Assembly: GCA_030019025.1 (NCBI GenBank)
Contig: JASEFR010000023.1
Span: 1-33,243 of the forward strand
Direction of reading: 5' to 3'
From: a bacterium
GTDB lineage: Bacteria; Hydrothermota; Hydrothermia; UBA1063
DNA length: 33,243 bases
In this document: piece after piece, positions 23,857 to 30,467 of the stretch
Layout: every line of letters starts with the position of its first letter
How positions within the stretch are numbered: position 1 is the first letter of the stretch
Translations under genes and position numbers: made by a program
The notes under the pieces: model-generated
The model's database searches: none
What the model was told of the DNA's origin: nothing
The model's input: only the letters and a program-made list of their open reading frames with translations

Positions 23857-25113
23857 TTATTCGTATCTTAACGCTTCTACAGGGTTAAGCCTTGCTGCCT
23901 TCCTTGCAGGGTAGATACCAAAAAATAATCCCACCGCTGACGAAAAGCCTAACCCCACTATTACACTCCACAAAGGAATGGAAGCTGGAAGTGGAGTGAG
24001 GAAGGAAACTACTTTACCGAAAATGAGACCGAACGCAACTCCAATAAGGCCTCCGATAGTTGTCAGCAAAATGGCTTCTATCAGGAATAGAAGCAGAATA
24101 TCCTTTGGTGTGGCTCCAACTGCCTTTCTCACACCAATTTCTCTCGTTCTTTCAGTCACAGATACAAGCATGATATTCATAATTCCGATACCGCCTACAA
24201 TAAGAGCCATAGAGGCTATTGCGATCATAGCAATAAAAATACCACCCGTTATTTGCTTGTAAGCCGAAATCAATACCTCCGATGTGTTCAGGAAAAAGTT
24301 ATTATCTTCCGTAAACCTTATACCCCTTCTGGCCCTCATAAGGCTTTCAATAGCCTCCATACCTTTTTCAAAAGGAACGTCATCCCTTATTTTGGCAACA
24401 ATTTGAAGACTTCTGAATATTCGGTAAGGTCCGAACCTTCCTCGCACAGGAAAATATTTTAAAACCGTCGTGATTGGGATCAACATAACATCATCCATAT
24501 TTTGCCCAAGGAGTTGTCCTTTTGGCTTCAAGACACCAATTATGGTGAATTTATACCTGTCAATCCAAATTTCCTTACCAATAGGGTCTTCGTCAGGGAA
24601 AAGTCTCTGCTTGATGAAATCACCAATAATCACCGTATTTGTCTTATACAGAATGTCATTCTCAATAAAAGGCCTTCCGGAAGCTAATTCATACCCAGAT
24701 ATTGCTATGTAGTCTGGTTCCACTCCTGAAGGGCTTGCATCAACAGTCTTCTCTTTGTACCTCACCGTAATTGTTCTAACAGGCTGAATCGCTGAAACAA
24801 GCTCAACTTCATCTAAATTCTTGATTGCTTTTGCATCTTCTATGGTTAAATCGGGGGTTTTCATAAGCTTTCGAATTTCCTCCTGGGTTAATCTGCCAGT
24901 GAGAACCCACTTGTACTTTTGAACATATACCGTAGAGGTCCCAAGCCCACCAAGTACCTTGTATACGTATTTATTAATACCGTCAATAACTGAAACCATT
25001 GCGATGACCGTAGAGACTCCCACAATTATTCCGAGAGTTGTGAGTAAAGAACGAAGCTTGTTGCTATTAAAAGTCAACCACGCCGATTTCAATAATTCGA
25101 TAAACCCATTCAT
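23857..25113 (-). CDS. ABC transporter permease, MacB type
   Basis: This 418-residue MacB/FtsX-type permease has one N-terminal transmembrane helix (about residues 20-42) and a large periplasmic domain (about 45-285, the MacB_PCD type with FTIIGVLKPKGQLLG). Three C-terminal helices follow within the FtsX domain (290-405), with the typical VGGIGIMNIMLVSVTERTRE and ending NPVEALRYE. These permeases do not carry substrate through the membrane but drive TolC-linked export by mechanotransmission. The ATG at 25113 has GGAGGTGAA directly upstream; a longer form from 25149 would start before the predicted promoter's transcript. It leads the five-gene operon. The substrate could be a peptide, toxin, lipid or drug; the sequence does not say. 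Confidence 0.95.
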   Translation of the reverse strand: MNGFIELLKSAWLTFNSNKLRSLLTTLGIIVGVSTVIAMVSVIDGINKYVYKVLGGLGTSTVYVQKYKWVLTGRLTQEEIRKLMKTPDLTIEDAKAIKNLDEVELVSAIQPVRTITVRYKEKTVDASPSGVEPDYIAISGYELASGRPFIENDILYKTNTVIIGDFIKQRLFPDEDPIGKEIWIDRYKFTIIGVLKPKGQLLGQNMDDVMLIPITTVLKYFPVRGRFGPYRIFRSLQIVAKIRDDVPFEKGMEAIESLMRARRGIRFTEDNNFFLNTSEVLISAYKQITGGIFIAMIAIASMALIVGGIGIMNIMLVSVTERTREIGVRKAVGATPKDILLLFLIEAILLTTIGGLIGVAFGLIFGKVVSFLTPLPASIPLWSVIVGLGFSSAVGLFFGIYPARKAARLNPVEALRYE

Positions 25114-25137
25114 TTCACCTCCGAATATATTGACGTA

Positions 25138-25143
25138 ATTATA
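25138..25143 (-). promoter_or_regulatory. -10 box of the export operon promoter
   Basis: A consensus TATAAT on the minus strand predicts a start near 25131 and an 18-base leader containing GGAGGTG before the permease ATG at 25113. No good -35 box lies 16-18 bases upstream (TTTTTA at best), so an activator may be needed. Confidence 0.5.
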
Positions 25144-25185
25144 AGCCAATTTGTTCGCATTAAAAACAATTTTAGGATTTTGGTT

Positions 25186-25191
25186 TAAAAT
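25186..25191 (+). promoter_or_regulatory. -10 box of the UPF0282 gene, probably leaderless
   Basis: TAAAAT ends six bases before the ATG at 25198, the same spacing as at uvrB, and no Shine-Dalgarno is present. The -35 region is weak. A transcript starting at the A of the ATG is expected. Confidence 0.5.
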
Positions 25192-25197
25192 TTTTCC

Positions 25198-26046
25198 ATG
25201 GACATCAAAATATTAGCGAGTGAAAGCCTTGGAGTTAGATCGTACTGTACTTATGTTAAGACAGAATCTATAAAGGTTATCATAGACCCTGGGTGTGCAC
25301 TTGGCCCTGATAGATTCAACCTTCCTCCACATAAGCAAGAGGTTGAATCCTTGTGGGAATGCTGGGAAAGAATAAATAAACATTTGAAAGAATGCGATGT
25401 TGCGATTATAACCCACTACCATTACGATCACCACCACTACAGGAATGCAAATCTTTACGAAGGAAAAACTCTTTTATTTAAAGACTTTTCAACTATAAAT
25501 CCAAGACAGAAAAGAAGAGCCGAAAAGTTTTTTGAGGAATTGAAATCCCCAAGGGCAGTGATTGCCGCAGACGGAAGGAGCTTTCGTTTCGGAAAGACGG
25601 AAGTTGAGTTTACCAAGGCACTGCCTCATGGATATGGAAGAGAAGATATCAAGGTAATCGGAGTTTATATCAAAGAAAATGAGGAAAGCATTTTTTACAC
25701 GTCTGACATTTCTGGAGTCTTTGTGGATTCTCTCGTCGATTTTTTAAAAAACAAACAAATTACCACGCTTATTTTTGATGGCTTCCCGCTGTACATAAAA
25801 GGGTCTGTCTTAAAGAACAAATGGTTCTTGGATTCCCTCAAAAAGCTTGATTTCTTAATACGCAAGTGTAATATAAAAAATCTGATTATTGACCATCATT
25901 CGGCCAGAATTCAGGATTGGAAAAAATATTACGAAGAGATTTTAAGTAACAAAAACCTCAGTTTTGTAGGAACAGCCGCTGAATTCCTTAAAATGCAACC
26001 CAAATACTTGGAATCAATGAGAAGAACCCTTTTTACCAAAAAGTAG
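25198..26046 (+). CDS. UPF0282-family metallo-beta-lactamase-fold hydrolase
   Basis: This 282-residue protein resembles the UPF0282 family (COG2248 as I recall), which I know mainly from archaea. The N-terminus ASESLGVRSYCTYV and IDPGCALGPDRFNLPPHKQE match that family closely. The metal-binding motif THYHYDHH is at residues 72-79, followed by ADGRSF, an additional histidine in ALPHGYG, an aspartate in YTSDISG and a C-terminal DHHSAR. This set would bind two metal ions, as in RNA-processing and phosphodiesterase members of the fold, but the UPF0282 substrate is unknown. It has no signal peptide. It has its own probable leaderless promoter, and its last 33 bases overlap the convergent CDP-alcohol transferase gene. 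The archaeal affinity makes horizontal transfer or deep retention worth testing. Confidence 0.88.
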   Translation: MDIKILASESLGVRSYCTYVKTESIKVIIDPGCALGPDRFNLPPHKQEVESLWECWERINKHLKECDVAIITHYHYDHHHYRNANLYEGKTLLFKDFSTINPRQKRRAEKFFEELKSPRAVIAADGRSFRFGKTEVEFTKALPHGYGREDIKVIGVYIKENEESIFYTSDISGVFVDSLVDFLKNKQITTLIFDGFPLYIKGSVLKNKWFLDSLKKLDFLIRKCNIKNLIIDHHSARIQDWKKYYEEILSNKNLSFVGTAAEFLKMQPKYLESMRRTLFTKK

Positions 26047-26559
26047 ATTCTTCCAGCTATTTATAAAATTCTTTATCTGAAATTTAAGGCGTGACCATTT
26101 TAAAATGATAACGAGTATTGTCCATGCCAATACCCGAATAAACCAGCCCTTATCCAGCAGGTAGATGGTCCTAAAACCTAAAAGAATATAAAGAAAGTGA
26201 AATGCCTGGTTAACTTCGAGATTTCTTGATATAAAGACCGCTAAAAAGTTAAATATAAGGACCAATACGAAAAACTTGAATGAGTAAAACCCAAGAGCGT
26301 AACAGTAGAGAAAAATGGTTACATAAAAAGCTGTATCCACCCATCCATCCCATTTCCCCAAATACCCCATTCTTTTGCTTTTGCGGGCAAAAAATCCATC
26401 GAATACATCGGTAAACCAGGCAACGAAAACCATTATCATGAATGTATCAAGAGATGCCTGTTCATTCGGAATAAGGGACAACATAAAGAGTACAACGATA
26501 CCCCTTAAAAGAGTTAAAAAATCTGCAATTTTATAACCAAACTCGTAGAGAAACCTCAT
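26014..26559 (-). CDS. CDP-alcohol phosphatidyltransferase family protein
   Basis: This 181-residue membrane enzyme should transfer a phosphatidyl group from CDP-diacylglycerol (or a similar CDP-alcohol) to an alcohol. The signature is DVFDGFFAR (D51, D54) then LGKWDGWVD (D71, D75). All four aspartates are kept, but only two residues separate the glycine from the third aspartate, where the usual pattern has three. About five hydrophobic helices follow the KIADFLTLLRGIVV start. I chose the ATG at 26559 because a good promoter (TTGATA-17-TAAAAT) ends seven bases upstream; ORF starts at 26580 and 26637 lie before the predicted transcript start. The acceptor is unknown: phosphatidylglycerophosphate synthase is possible but unproven. 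The 3' end overlaps the convergent UPF0282 gene by 33 bases. Confidence 0.85.
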   Translation of the reverse strand: MRFLYEFGYKIADFLTLLRGIVVLFMLSLIPNEQASLDTFMIMVFVAWFTDVFDGFFARKSKRMGYLGKWDGWVDTAFYVTIFLYCYALGFYSFKFFVLVLIFNFLAVFISRNLEVNQAFHFLYILLGFRTIYLLDKGWFIRVLAWTILVIILKWSRLKFQIKNFINSWKNLLFGKKGSSH

Positions 26560-26566
26560 CAGAAAG

Positions 26567-26595
26567 ATTTTAAAACTCATGAGCAGAACTATCAA
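26567..26595 (-). promoter_or_regulatory. Promoter for the CDP-alcohol transferase, probably leaderless
   Basis: On the minus strand, -35 TTGATA (26590-26595), a 17-base spacer and -10 TAAAAT (26567-26572) end seven bases before the ATG at 26559. No Shine-Dalgarno is present. Confidence 0.65.
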
Positions 26596-26621
26596 ACGTT
26601 TTATTTTCCGCAGAGGTGCTT

Positions 26622-26627
26622 TAAAAT
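26622..26627 (+). promoter_or_regulatory. -10 box of the folP operon
   Basis: TAAAAT ends eight bases before the folP ATG at 26636, again without a Shine-Dalgarno, so the leader is at most a few bases. The -35 region is poor (TTTTAT at 17-base spacing). Confidence 0.45.
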
Positions 26628-26635
26628 TAAGAACC

Positions 26636-27457
26636 ATGGCAGATGAGTCTAAAATCGAATTCGGTGATCGTACTTTGATAATGGGTATTTTAAATATTAC
26701 ACCAGATTCTTTCTACGACGGAGGGAAATATAGTCTCACGGATTCAGCCTTGAAGAGGGCAGAAGAAATACTGAAGGAAGGTGCTGACATCATTGATATA
26801 GGGGGAGAGTCTTCACGACCTGGAGCTGACCCTGTTACCTTGCAAGAAGAGTTGGACAGGGTTATTCCCGTGATTGAAAAGTTAAAAGGATTCCCGATAC
26901 CAATATCCATAGATACCTACAAATCCCAAGTAGCTGAAGAGGCGTGTAAGAATGGCGCTTCAATAATCAACGACATTTCTGGACTATCCCAGGATGAAAA
27001 GATGGTTGAGGTGGCGAAGAAATATGGTGCTCACATTGTAATCATGCACATGAAGGGTACCCCTAAGGATATGCAGATCAATCCCACTTACACCAATGTT
27101 ATTGGAGAAATTACGGGATTCCTTCAAAGACAGGCTAATTACGCCATGCAGAGAGGTATTTCCAGTGACAAAATAATAATCGACCCTGGCATAGGTTTTG
27201 GTAAGAAGTTAGAACATAACCTTGAAATTTTAAAAAAAATTGATGAATTTAAAAAAACGGGGTTCCCATTGCTGGTTGGACATTCAAGAAAGTCCATGAT
27301 AGGAATGCTGTTGGGAAATGTTCCACCTGATGAAAGGCTTTATGGGACCCTCGGCGTAAGTGCCTATCTGATACTTAAGGGAGTTAATATTATAAGAGTG
27401 CATGATGTCAAACCTCATTTTGAATTAAGAAAAGTCGTTGAGGCTCTGAAAGGATGA
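26636..27457 (+). CDS. folP: Dihydropteroate synthase
   Basis: This 273-residue TIM-barrel enzyme joins 6-hydroxymethyl-dihydropterin pyrophosphate and p-aminobenzoate in folate synthesis. The family signatures are clear: MGILNITPDSFYDGG near residue 16, DIGGESSRPGA, the IDTYKSQVAEEA strand, DPGIGFGK, GHSRKSMIG and the C-terminal IIRVHDV. The length is typical. The ATG at 26636 is preferred over a farther upstream start at 26579 because the -10 box lies in between and the added residues are basic and not family-like. It leads a four-gene operon in which each gene overlaps the next (lipoprotein, HD hydrolase, exported helical protein). No other folate gene is present in the window. Confidence 0.96.
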   Translation: MADESKIEFGDRTLIMGILNITPDSFYDGGKYSLTDSALKRAEEILKEGADIIDIGGESSRPGADPVTLQEELDRVIPVIEKLKGFPIPISIDTYKSQVAEEACKNGASIINDISGLSQDEKMVEVAKKYGAHIVIMHMKGTPKDMQINPTYTNVIGEITGFLQRQANYAMQRGISSDKIIIDPGIGFGKKLEHNLEILKKIDEFKKTGFPLLVGHSRKSMIGMLLGNVPPDERLYGTLGVSAYLILKGVNIIRVHDVKPHFELRKVVEALKG

Positions 27458-27834
27458 AAAATTTTGCTATATTCCTTTCTACTTTTTTAATTTTGTCAGG
27501 ATGTGATAAATCAAAGGATGAAAGTTATAACAACGCCCTTTTGAGGGTCAAAAGCTTTCTGGCCTTCACAGATTCGGTAACGAAAAGTTCAACTTCCATT
27601 CACCAGCTCCAGTATTATTTGGCTCAATCCAAAGAATCTTTGGAGACAAAAATTATACCTTACCTTGATTCGATCAGCGGAAATCTTAACGAGACTCAGG
27701 CAAAGAATATTAAAACTTTGAAAATCTACTTGGAACTTTATTTAAAGGAATCTAAAAGCACCGAAGATATAAGTAAATTGGAAAAAATGAGAAAAGAAGT
27801 TAAGAAAATTTTGGAGGAGGCAAAGGCAAAATGA
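27454..27834 (+). CDS. Small predicted lipoprotein of unknown function
   Basis: This is a 126-residue protein with a lipoprotein signal: MKNFAIFLSTFLILSGC, with the lipobox LSGC placing the modified cysteine at residue 17. The mature part is about 110 residues, predicted mostly helical, with many Lys, Ser and Glu and no recognisable domain. It starts in an ATGA overlap with folP and ends in an ATGA overlap with the HD-domain gene, so it is part of the same message. The residue after cysteine is Asp, which in Escherichia coli would favour inner-membrane retention; whether that rule holds here is not known. I cannot assign a function. Confidence 0.8.
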   Translation: MKNFAIFLSTFLILSGCDKSKDESYNNALLRVKSFLAFTDSVTKSSTSIHQLQYYLAQSKESLETKIIPYLDSISGNLNETQAKNIKTLKIYLELYLKESKSTEDISKLEKMRKEVKKILEEAKAK

Positions 27835-28388
27835 ATACTATCTCAAGGGAAGAGGCTTTAAAATGGGTTGAGGAACATATAAAAAAAAGAAACCTCATTA
27901 AGCATATGCTTGCTACAGGAGCTTGCATGAAATACCTTGCAAAAAAGTTTAATGAAGATGAGAATCTCTGGGAACTGGCGGGACTCCTCCACGACATAGA
28001 TTACGAGAAGACTTATGATAACCCCGAAAACCACGGTTTTGTCAGCATAGAAATTCTGAAAAACAAAGGACTTGATAACCAGATCATATTTGATGCCATA
28101 TTGGCCCACTGTAGTAAAAAGCCTTTGGAGAAAAACATTGAAAAAGCAATTTATGCAGTTGATCCTACGACGGGATTTATTGTAGCATGTGCTTTGATGC
28201 ATCCTACTAAGTCTTTGGATGGTCTTGATTTGGATTTTATGATGAAAAGATTTAAAGAAAAGAGATTTGCAGCAGGGGCTTCCCGTGAACAAATGAAAAG
28301 CATTGAGACTCTCGGACTATCCCTTGAAGAGTTCTTGGAAATCTGTCTTGAAGCAATGAAATCAATAAAGAACGAATTAGAACTCTAA
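27831..28388 (+). CDS. HD-domain phosphohydrolase
   Basis: This 185-residue cytoplasmic protein has the HD metal-binding pattern: H25, then AGLLHDIDYEKT with H54 and D55, and an aspartate in YAVDPTTG. The last segment and ALMHPTKSLDGL followed by MKRFKEKRFAAG resemble a widespread HDIG subfamily of predicted hydrolases (COG2316 as I recall). Members are expected to hydrolyse nucleotides or other phosphate esters; no substrate is established for this group. It starts with an ATGA overlap after the lipoprotein gene, preceded by GGAGG, and its stop overlaps the next start in a TAATG. Linkage to folP could point to a pterin or nucleotide substrate, but that is guesswork from position. Confidence 0.88.
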   Translation: MNTISREEALKWVEEHIKKRNLIKHMLATGACMKYLAKKFNEDENLWELAGLLHDIDYEKTYDNPENHGFVSIEILKNKGLDNQIIFDAILAHCSKKPLEKNIEKAIYAVDPTTGFIVACALMHPTKSLDGLDLDFMMKRFKEKRFAAGASREQMKSIETLGLSLEEFLEICLEAMKSIKNELEL

Positions 28389-28927
28389 TGTTATATGTAA
28401 TAAGCCTGTTGGTTTTTCTATACACTGAAAGCTTGCGAAATAGTCTTTTAGCTTTTAAGAATTTTGATCTTGAGAAGGGGGATAGCCTGCTAAATGTGGC
28501 CTTCTTTGAATCCGACAGTTTCTTAAAAAATGACATTTTGTTAGTAAAGGAAATAATGGCTCGATATAGAGGCAAAGTGGAGGTAAAAATCCTCGCCGAA
28601 TATTACCTTGGATACTATTTTGCAGACTCCCATAAAAGCGCATTACTGGAAAGTTCTAAGGAGGCTAAAAACGATTTAATAAATTACCTGAAACTTTTAG
28701 ATTGTCTTTCCGTAGAAGGTAAAAGCTTTCGTTTATGTAAAAATTTCCTTGACGCTATGAGCGACACTCTATTAATCTTTCATGGTTCTTTTCTTATGTT
28801 CAAGAAATTCCACAAAACCCAAATCACTGAATGTCTTGAACTTCTAAGTGATCTTATAAAAAAGTACCCCCAGACACCCTATAGTGAAATCGCTTCAGGG
28901 TATCTGAGGACAATCAAGTTCCACTAA
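28388..28927 (+). CDS. Small exported helical protein of unknown function
   Basis: This is a 179-residue protein. The N-terminus MLYVISLLVFLY is hydrophobic and probably a signal peptide or anchor, although the positive n-region is missing. The rest looks mostly helical. The C-terminal LLSDLIKKYPQTPYSEIASGYL resembles a tetratricopeptide-type end such as those in BamD/YbgF-like periplasmic proteins, but I see only this one repeat-like unit, so the assignment is weak. It overlaps the HD-domain stop by one base (TAATG) and ends with a four-base overlap with the convergent symporter gene. It is the last gene of the folP operon. A scaffold or periplasmic interaction role is possible. Confidence 0.75.
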   Translation: MLYVISLLVFLYTESLRNSLLAFKNFDLEKGDSLLNVAFFESDSFLKNDILLVKEIMARYRGKVEVKILAEYYLGYYFADSHKSALLESSKEAKNDLINYLKLLDCLSVEGKSFRLCKNFLDAMSDTLLIFHGSFLMFKKFHKTQITECLELLSDLIKKYPQTPYSEIASGYLRTIKFH

Positions 28928-30354
28928 TCTTTACTCGTTAAAGCCGCAACAAACCAGGCGATAAAAAGGGTGATAAAAAAGATTGGTACCAGATTGTACA
29001 CCTTTATGTAATTTGAAAGGTTTAAGATATTCCATAAATAGGTTAAAAGTGAACCGGAAATTAGTGAAGCCACCACACCCCATTTATTAAACTTCTTGTA
29101 ATGAAGCGCCAGTAAAATAGCGGGTCCAAAAGACGCACCCAATGCACTCCAGGCGTAATCAAGAACATAGCGATAGATAAACTGAACTTTAAGAAGTGCA
29201 AGTACAATCGCGATTAAAGCAATCACAGCAATAATAAGTCTAATGATTATAACCATCTTTTTATCTTCAATCTTAACTCCACGCCTTTCCAAAATCTTCC
29301 TTAAAAGATCATTAACAAAGGCTGTTGCACTGTACATAAGCTGGGAATCAGCCGTAGACATTATAGCTGCAGTGATTGCAGACAGGGCTATGCCAGCAAT
29401 CACTGGATGGGTATACAATCTTATGAAAGTCGGCATTGCCTGTTCAGGATCACCCAAGTTGGGAATTAAAGCTCTTGCTATGATTCCAATCATAACAGAA
29501 CCAAAAAAAGTAATAATTCCCCAGGTAGTTGCAATGAGAGCAGCTTTTTTAGCTTCTTTAACATTTTTAACAGTAATATACCTCACAACATAATGAGGCA
29601 TTCCTATGTATCCAAGTGAAATGCCCAGTTCACCAATGATAAAACCAAGTGCAAAGTGTCCAGTATTATCTATCCATGGATTACCGAGGCCAGAACCATA
29701 AAGTTTTGACGACAGCCCTGAAAATCCACCTGCCTTTATAACCCCAAATATTGGGAGTATTATAAACAAGGCACCCATTAGAAGTCCCTGTAGCAGGTCA
29801 GTCCAACATACCGATGCATAACCACCAAGAAGAACGTAAGCCCCAACAATAACTCCACCTATAATGACTCCAGTTTTATAGGATGCAATGCCCATACTAT
29901 CCATGGTTTTTCCAGAACCTACAAATTGAGCAACTACATAAGAGGTAAAGAAGATAATAATAATAAAGGAAGCAATTCCTCTTATAAGTAAACCCTTGTC
30001 GCCAACTTTATCTGCAAGAAAATCAGACACTGTATATGAACCTAATTCACCTGATTCCTTGCGAAGTTTTTTAACTACTAAGACGGCATTCAAGAAATAA
30101 CCAAAGAGACAACCAAGAGCAGCCCAGAAAGCCCTCATGCCATGGATATAACCATACCCAGAAAGACCAAGCATAACCCATGCACTCTCAGCTGAAGCAG
30201 AGGCAGATATTGCAGTTACAAGAGCACCTAAACTTTTACCTGCAGTGATGAAATCTTCGAACTTTTTTGAAAACTTAAGATCTGCAATGTATCCAATTAC
30301 GATTAGAACTATCAGGTAAAGAATAAAAACTATCAATACTATAAGGTTATTCAT
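28924..30354 (-). CDS. Sodium/solute symporter (SSS family)
   Basis: This 476-residue transporter has about 13 hydrophobic helices and belongs to the sodium:solute symporter family of PutP. SASAESAWVMLGLSGYGY near residue 55 corresponds to the first sodium-site helix. AAIMSTADSQLM near residue 330 carries the Ser-Thr pair that corresponds to Na+ ligands Ser340-Thr341 of PutP, so sodium coupling is expected. The substrate is unknown; proline, other amino acids or organic acids are possible. The ATG at 30354 has AAGGAGGAGG upstream, inside the end of the 35-residue ORF. It is the last gene of the histidine kinase-response regulator-EAL operon, so its expression may respond to that signalling set. 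Confidence 0.93.
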   Translation of the reverse strand: MNNLIVLIVFILYLIVLIVIGYIADLKFSKKFEDFITAGKSLGALVTAISASASAESAWVMLGLSGYGYIHGMRAFWAALGCLFGYFLNAVLVVKKLRKESGELGSYTVSDFLADKVGDKGLLIRGIASFIIIIFFTSYVVAQFVGSGKTMDSMGIASYKTGVIIGGVIVGAYVLLGGYASVCWTDLLQGLLMGALFIILPIFGVIKAGGFSGLSSKLYGSGLGNPWIDNTGHFALGFIIGELGISLGYIGMPHYVVRYITVKNVKEAKKAALIATTWGIITFFGSVMIGIIARALIPNLGDPEQAMPTFIRLYTHPVIAGIALSAITAAIMSTADSQLMYSATAFVNDLLRKILERRGVKIEDKKMVIIIRLIIAVIALIAIVLALLKVQFIYRYVLDYAWSALGASFGPAILLALHYKKFNKWGVVASLISGSLLTYLWNILNLSNYIKVYNLVPIFFITLFIAWFVAALTSKD

Positions 30355-30454
30355 CTGCCTCCTCCTTTAAATAGGATATTAGAATGACGGTCCACATTAT
30401 GAGAGCTGGAAGGAAAAACACGATCAAAAAATTGACAATGTGTTTTGAAACCAT
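30347..30454 (-). CDS. 35-residue membrane ORF coupled to the symporter
   Basis: This ORF of 35 codons starts at the ATG of 30454 with a near-perfect Shine-Dalgarno (AAGGAGGT, five bases before the ATG) and ends with TAA at 30347-30349. The product is a single hydrophobic helix (about residues 8-29, with FLIVFFLPALIMWTVILISYL) and an acidic tail KEEADE. Its last codons overlap the first eight bases of the symporter gene, and the symporter's Shine-Dalgarno is embedded in it. That arrangement, with the strong ribosome-binding site, supports a real gene. Small one-helix accessory proteins are known beside other SSS-family symporters; this one does not match a sequence I remember, so the accessory role is inference. 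The alternative is a leader peptide used only for translational coupling. Confidence 0.7.
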   Translation of the reverse strand: MVSKHIVNFLIVFFLPALIMWTVILISYLKEEADE

Positions 30455-30467
30455 AGAGACCTCCTTT

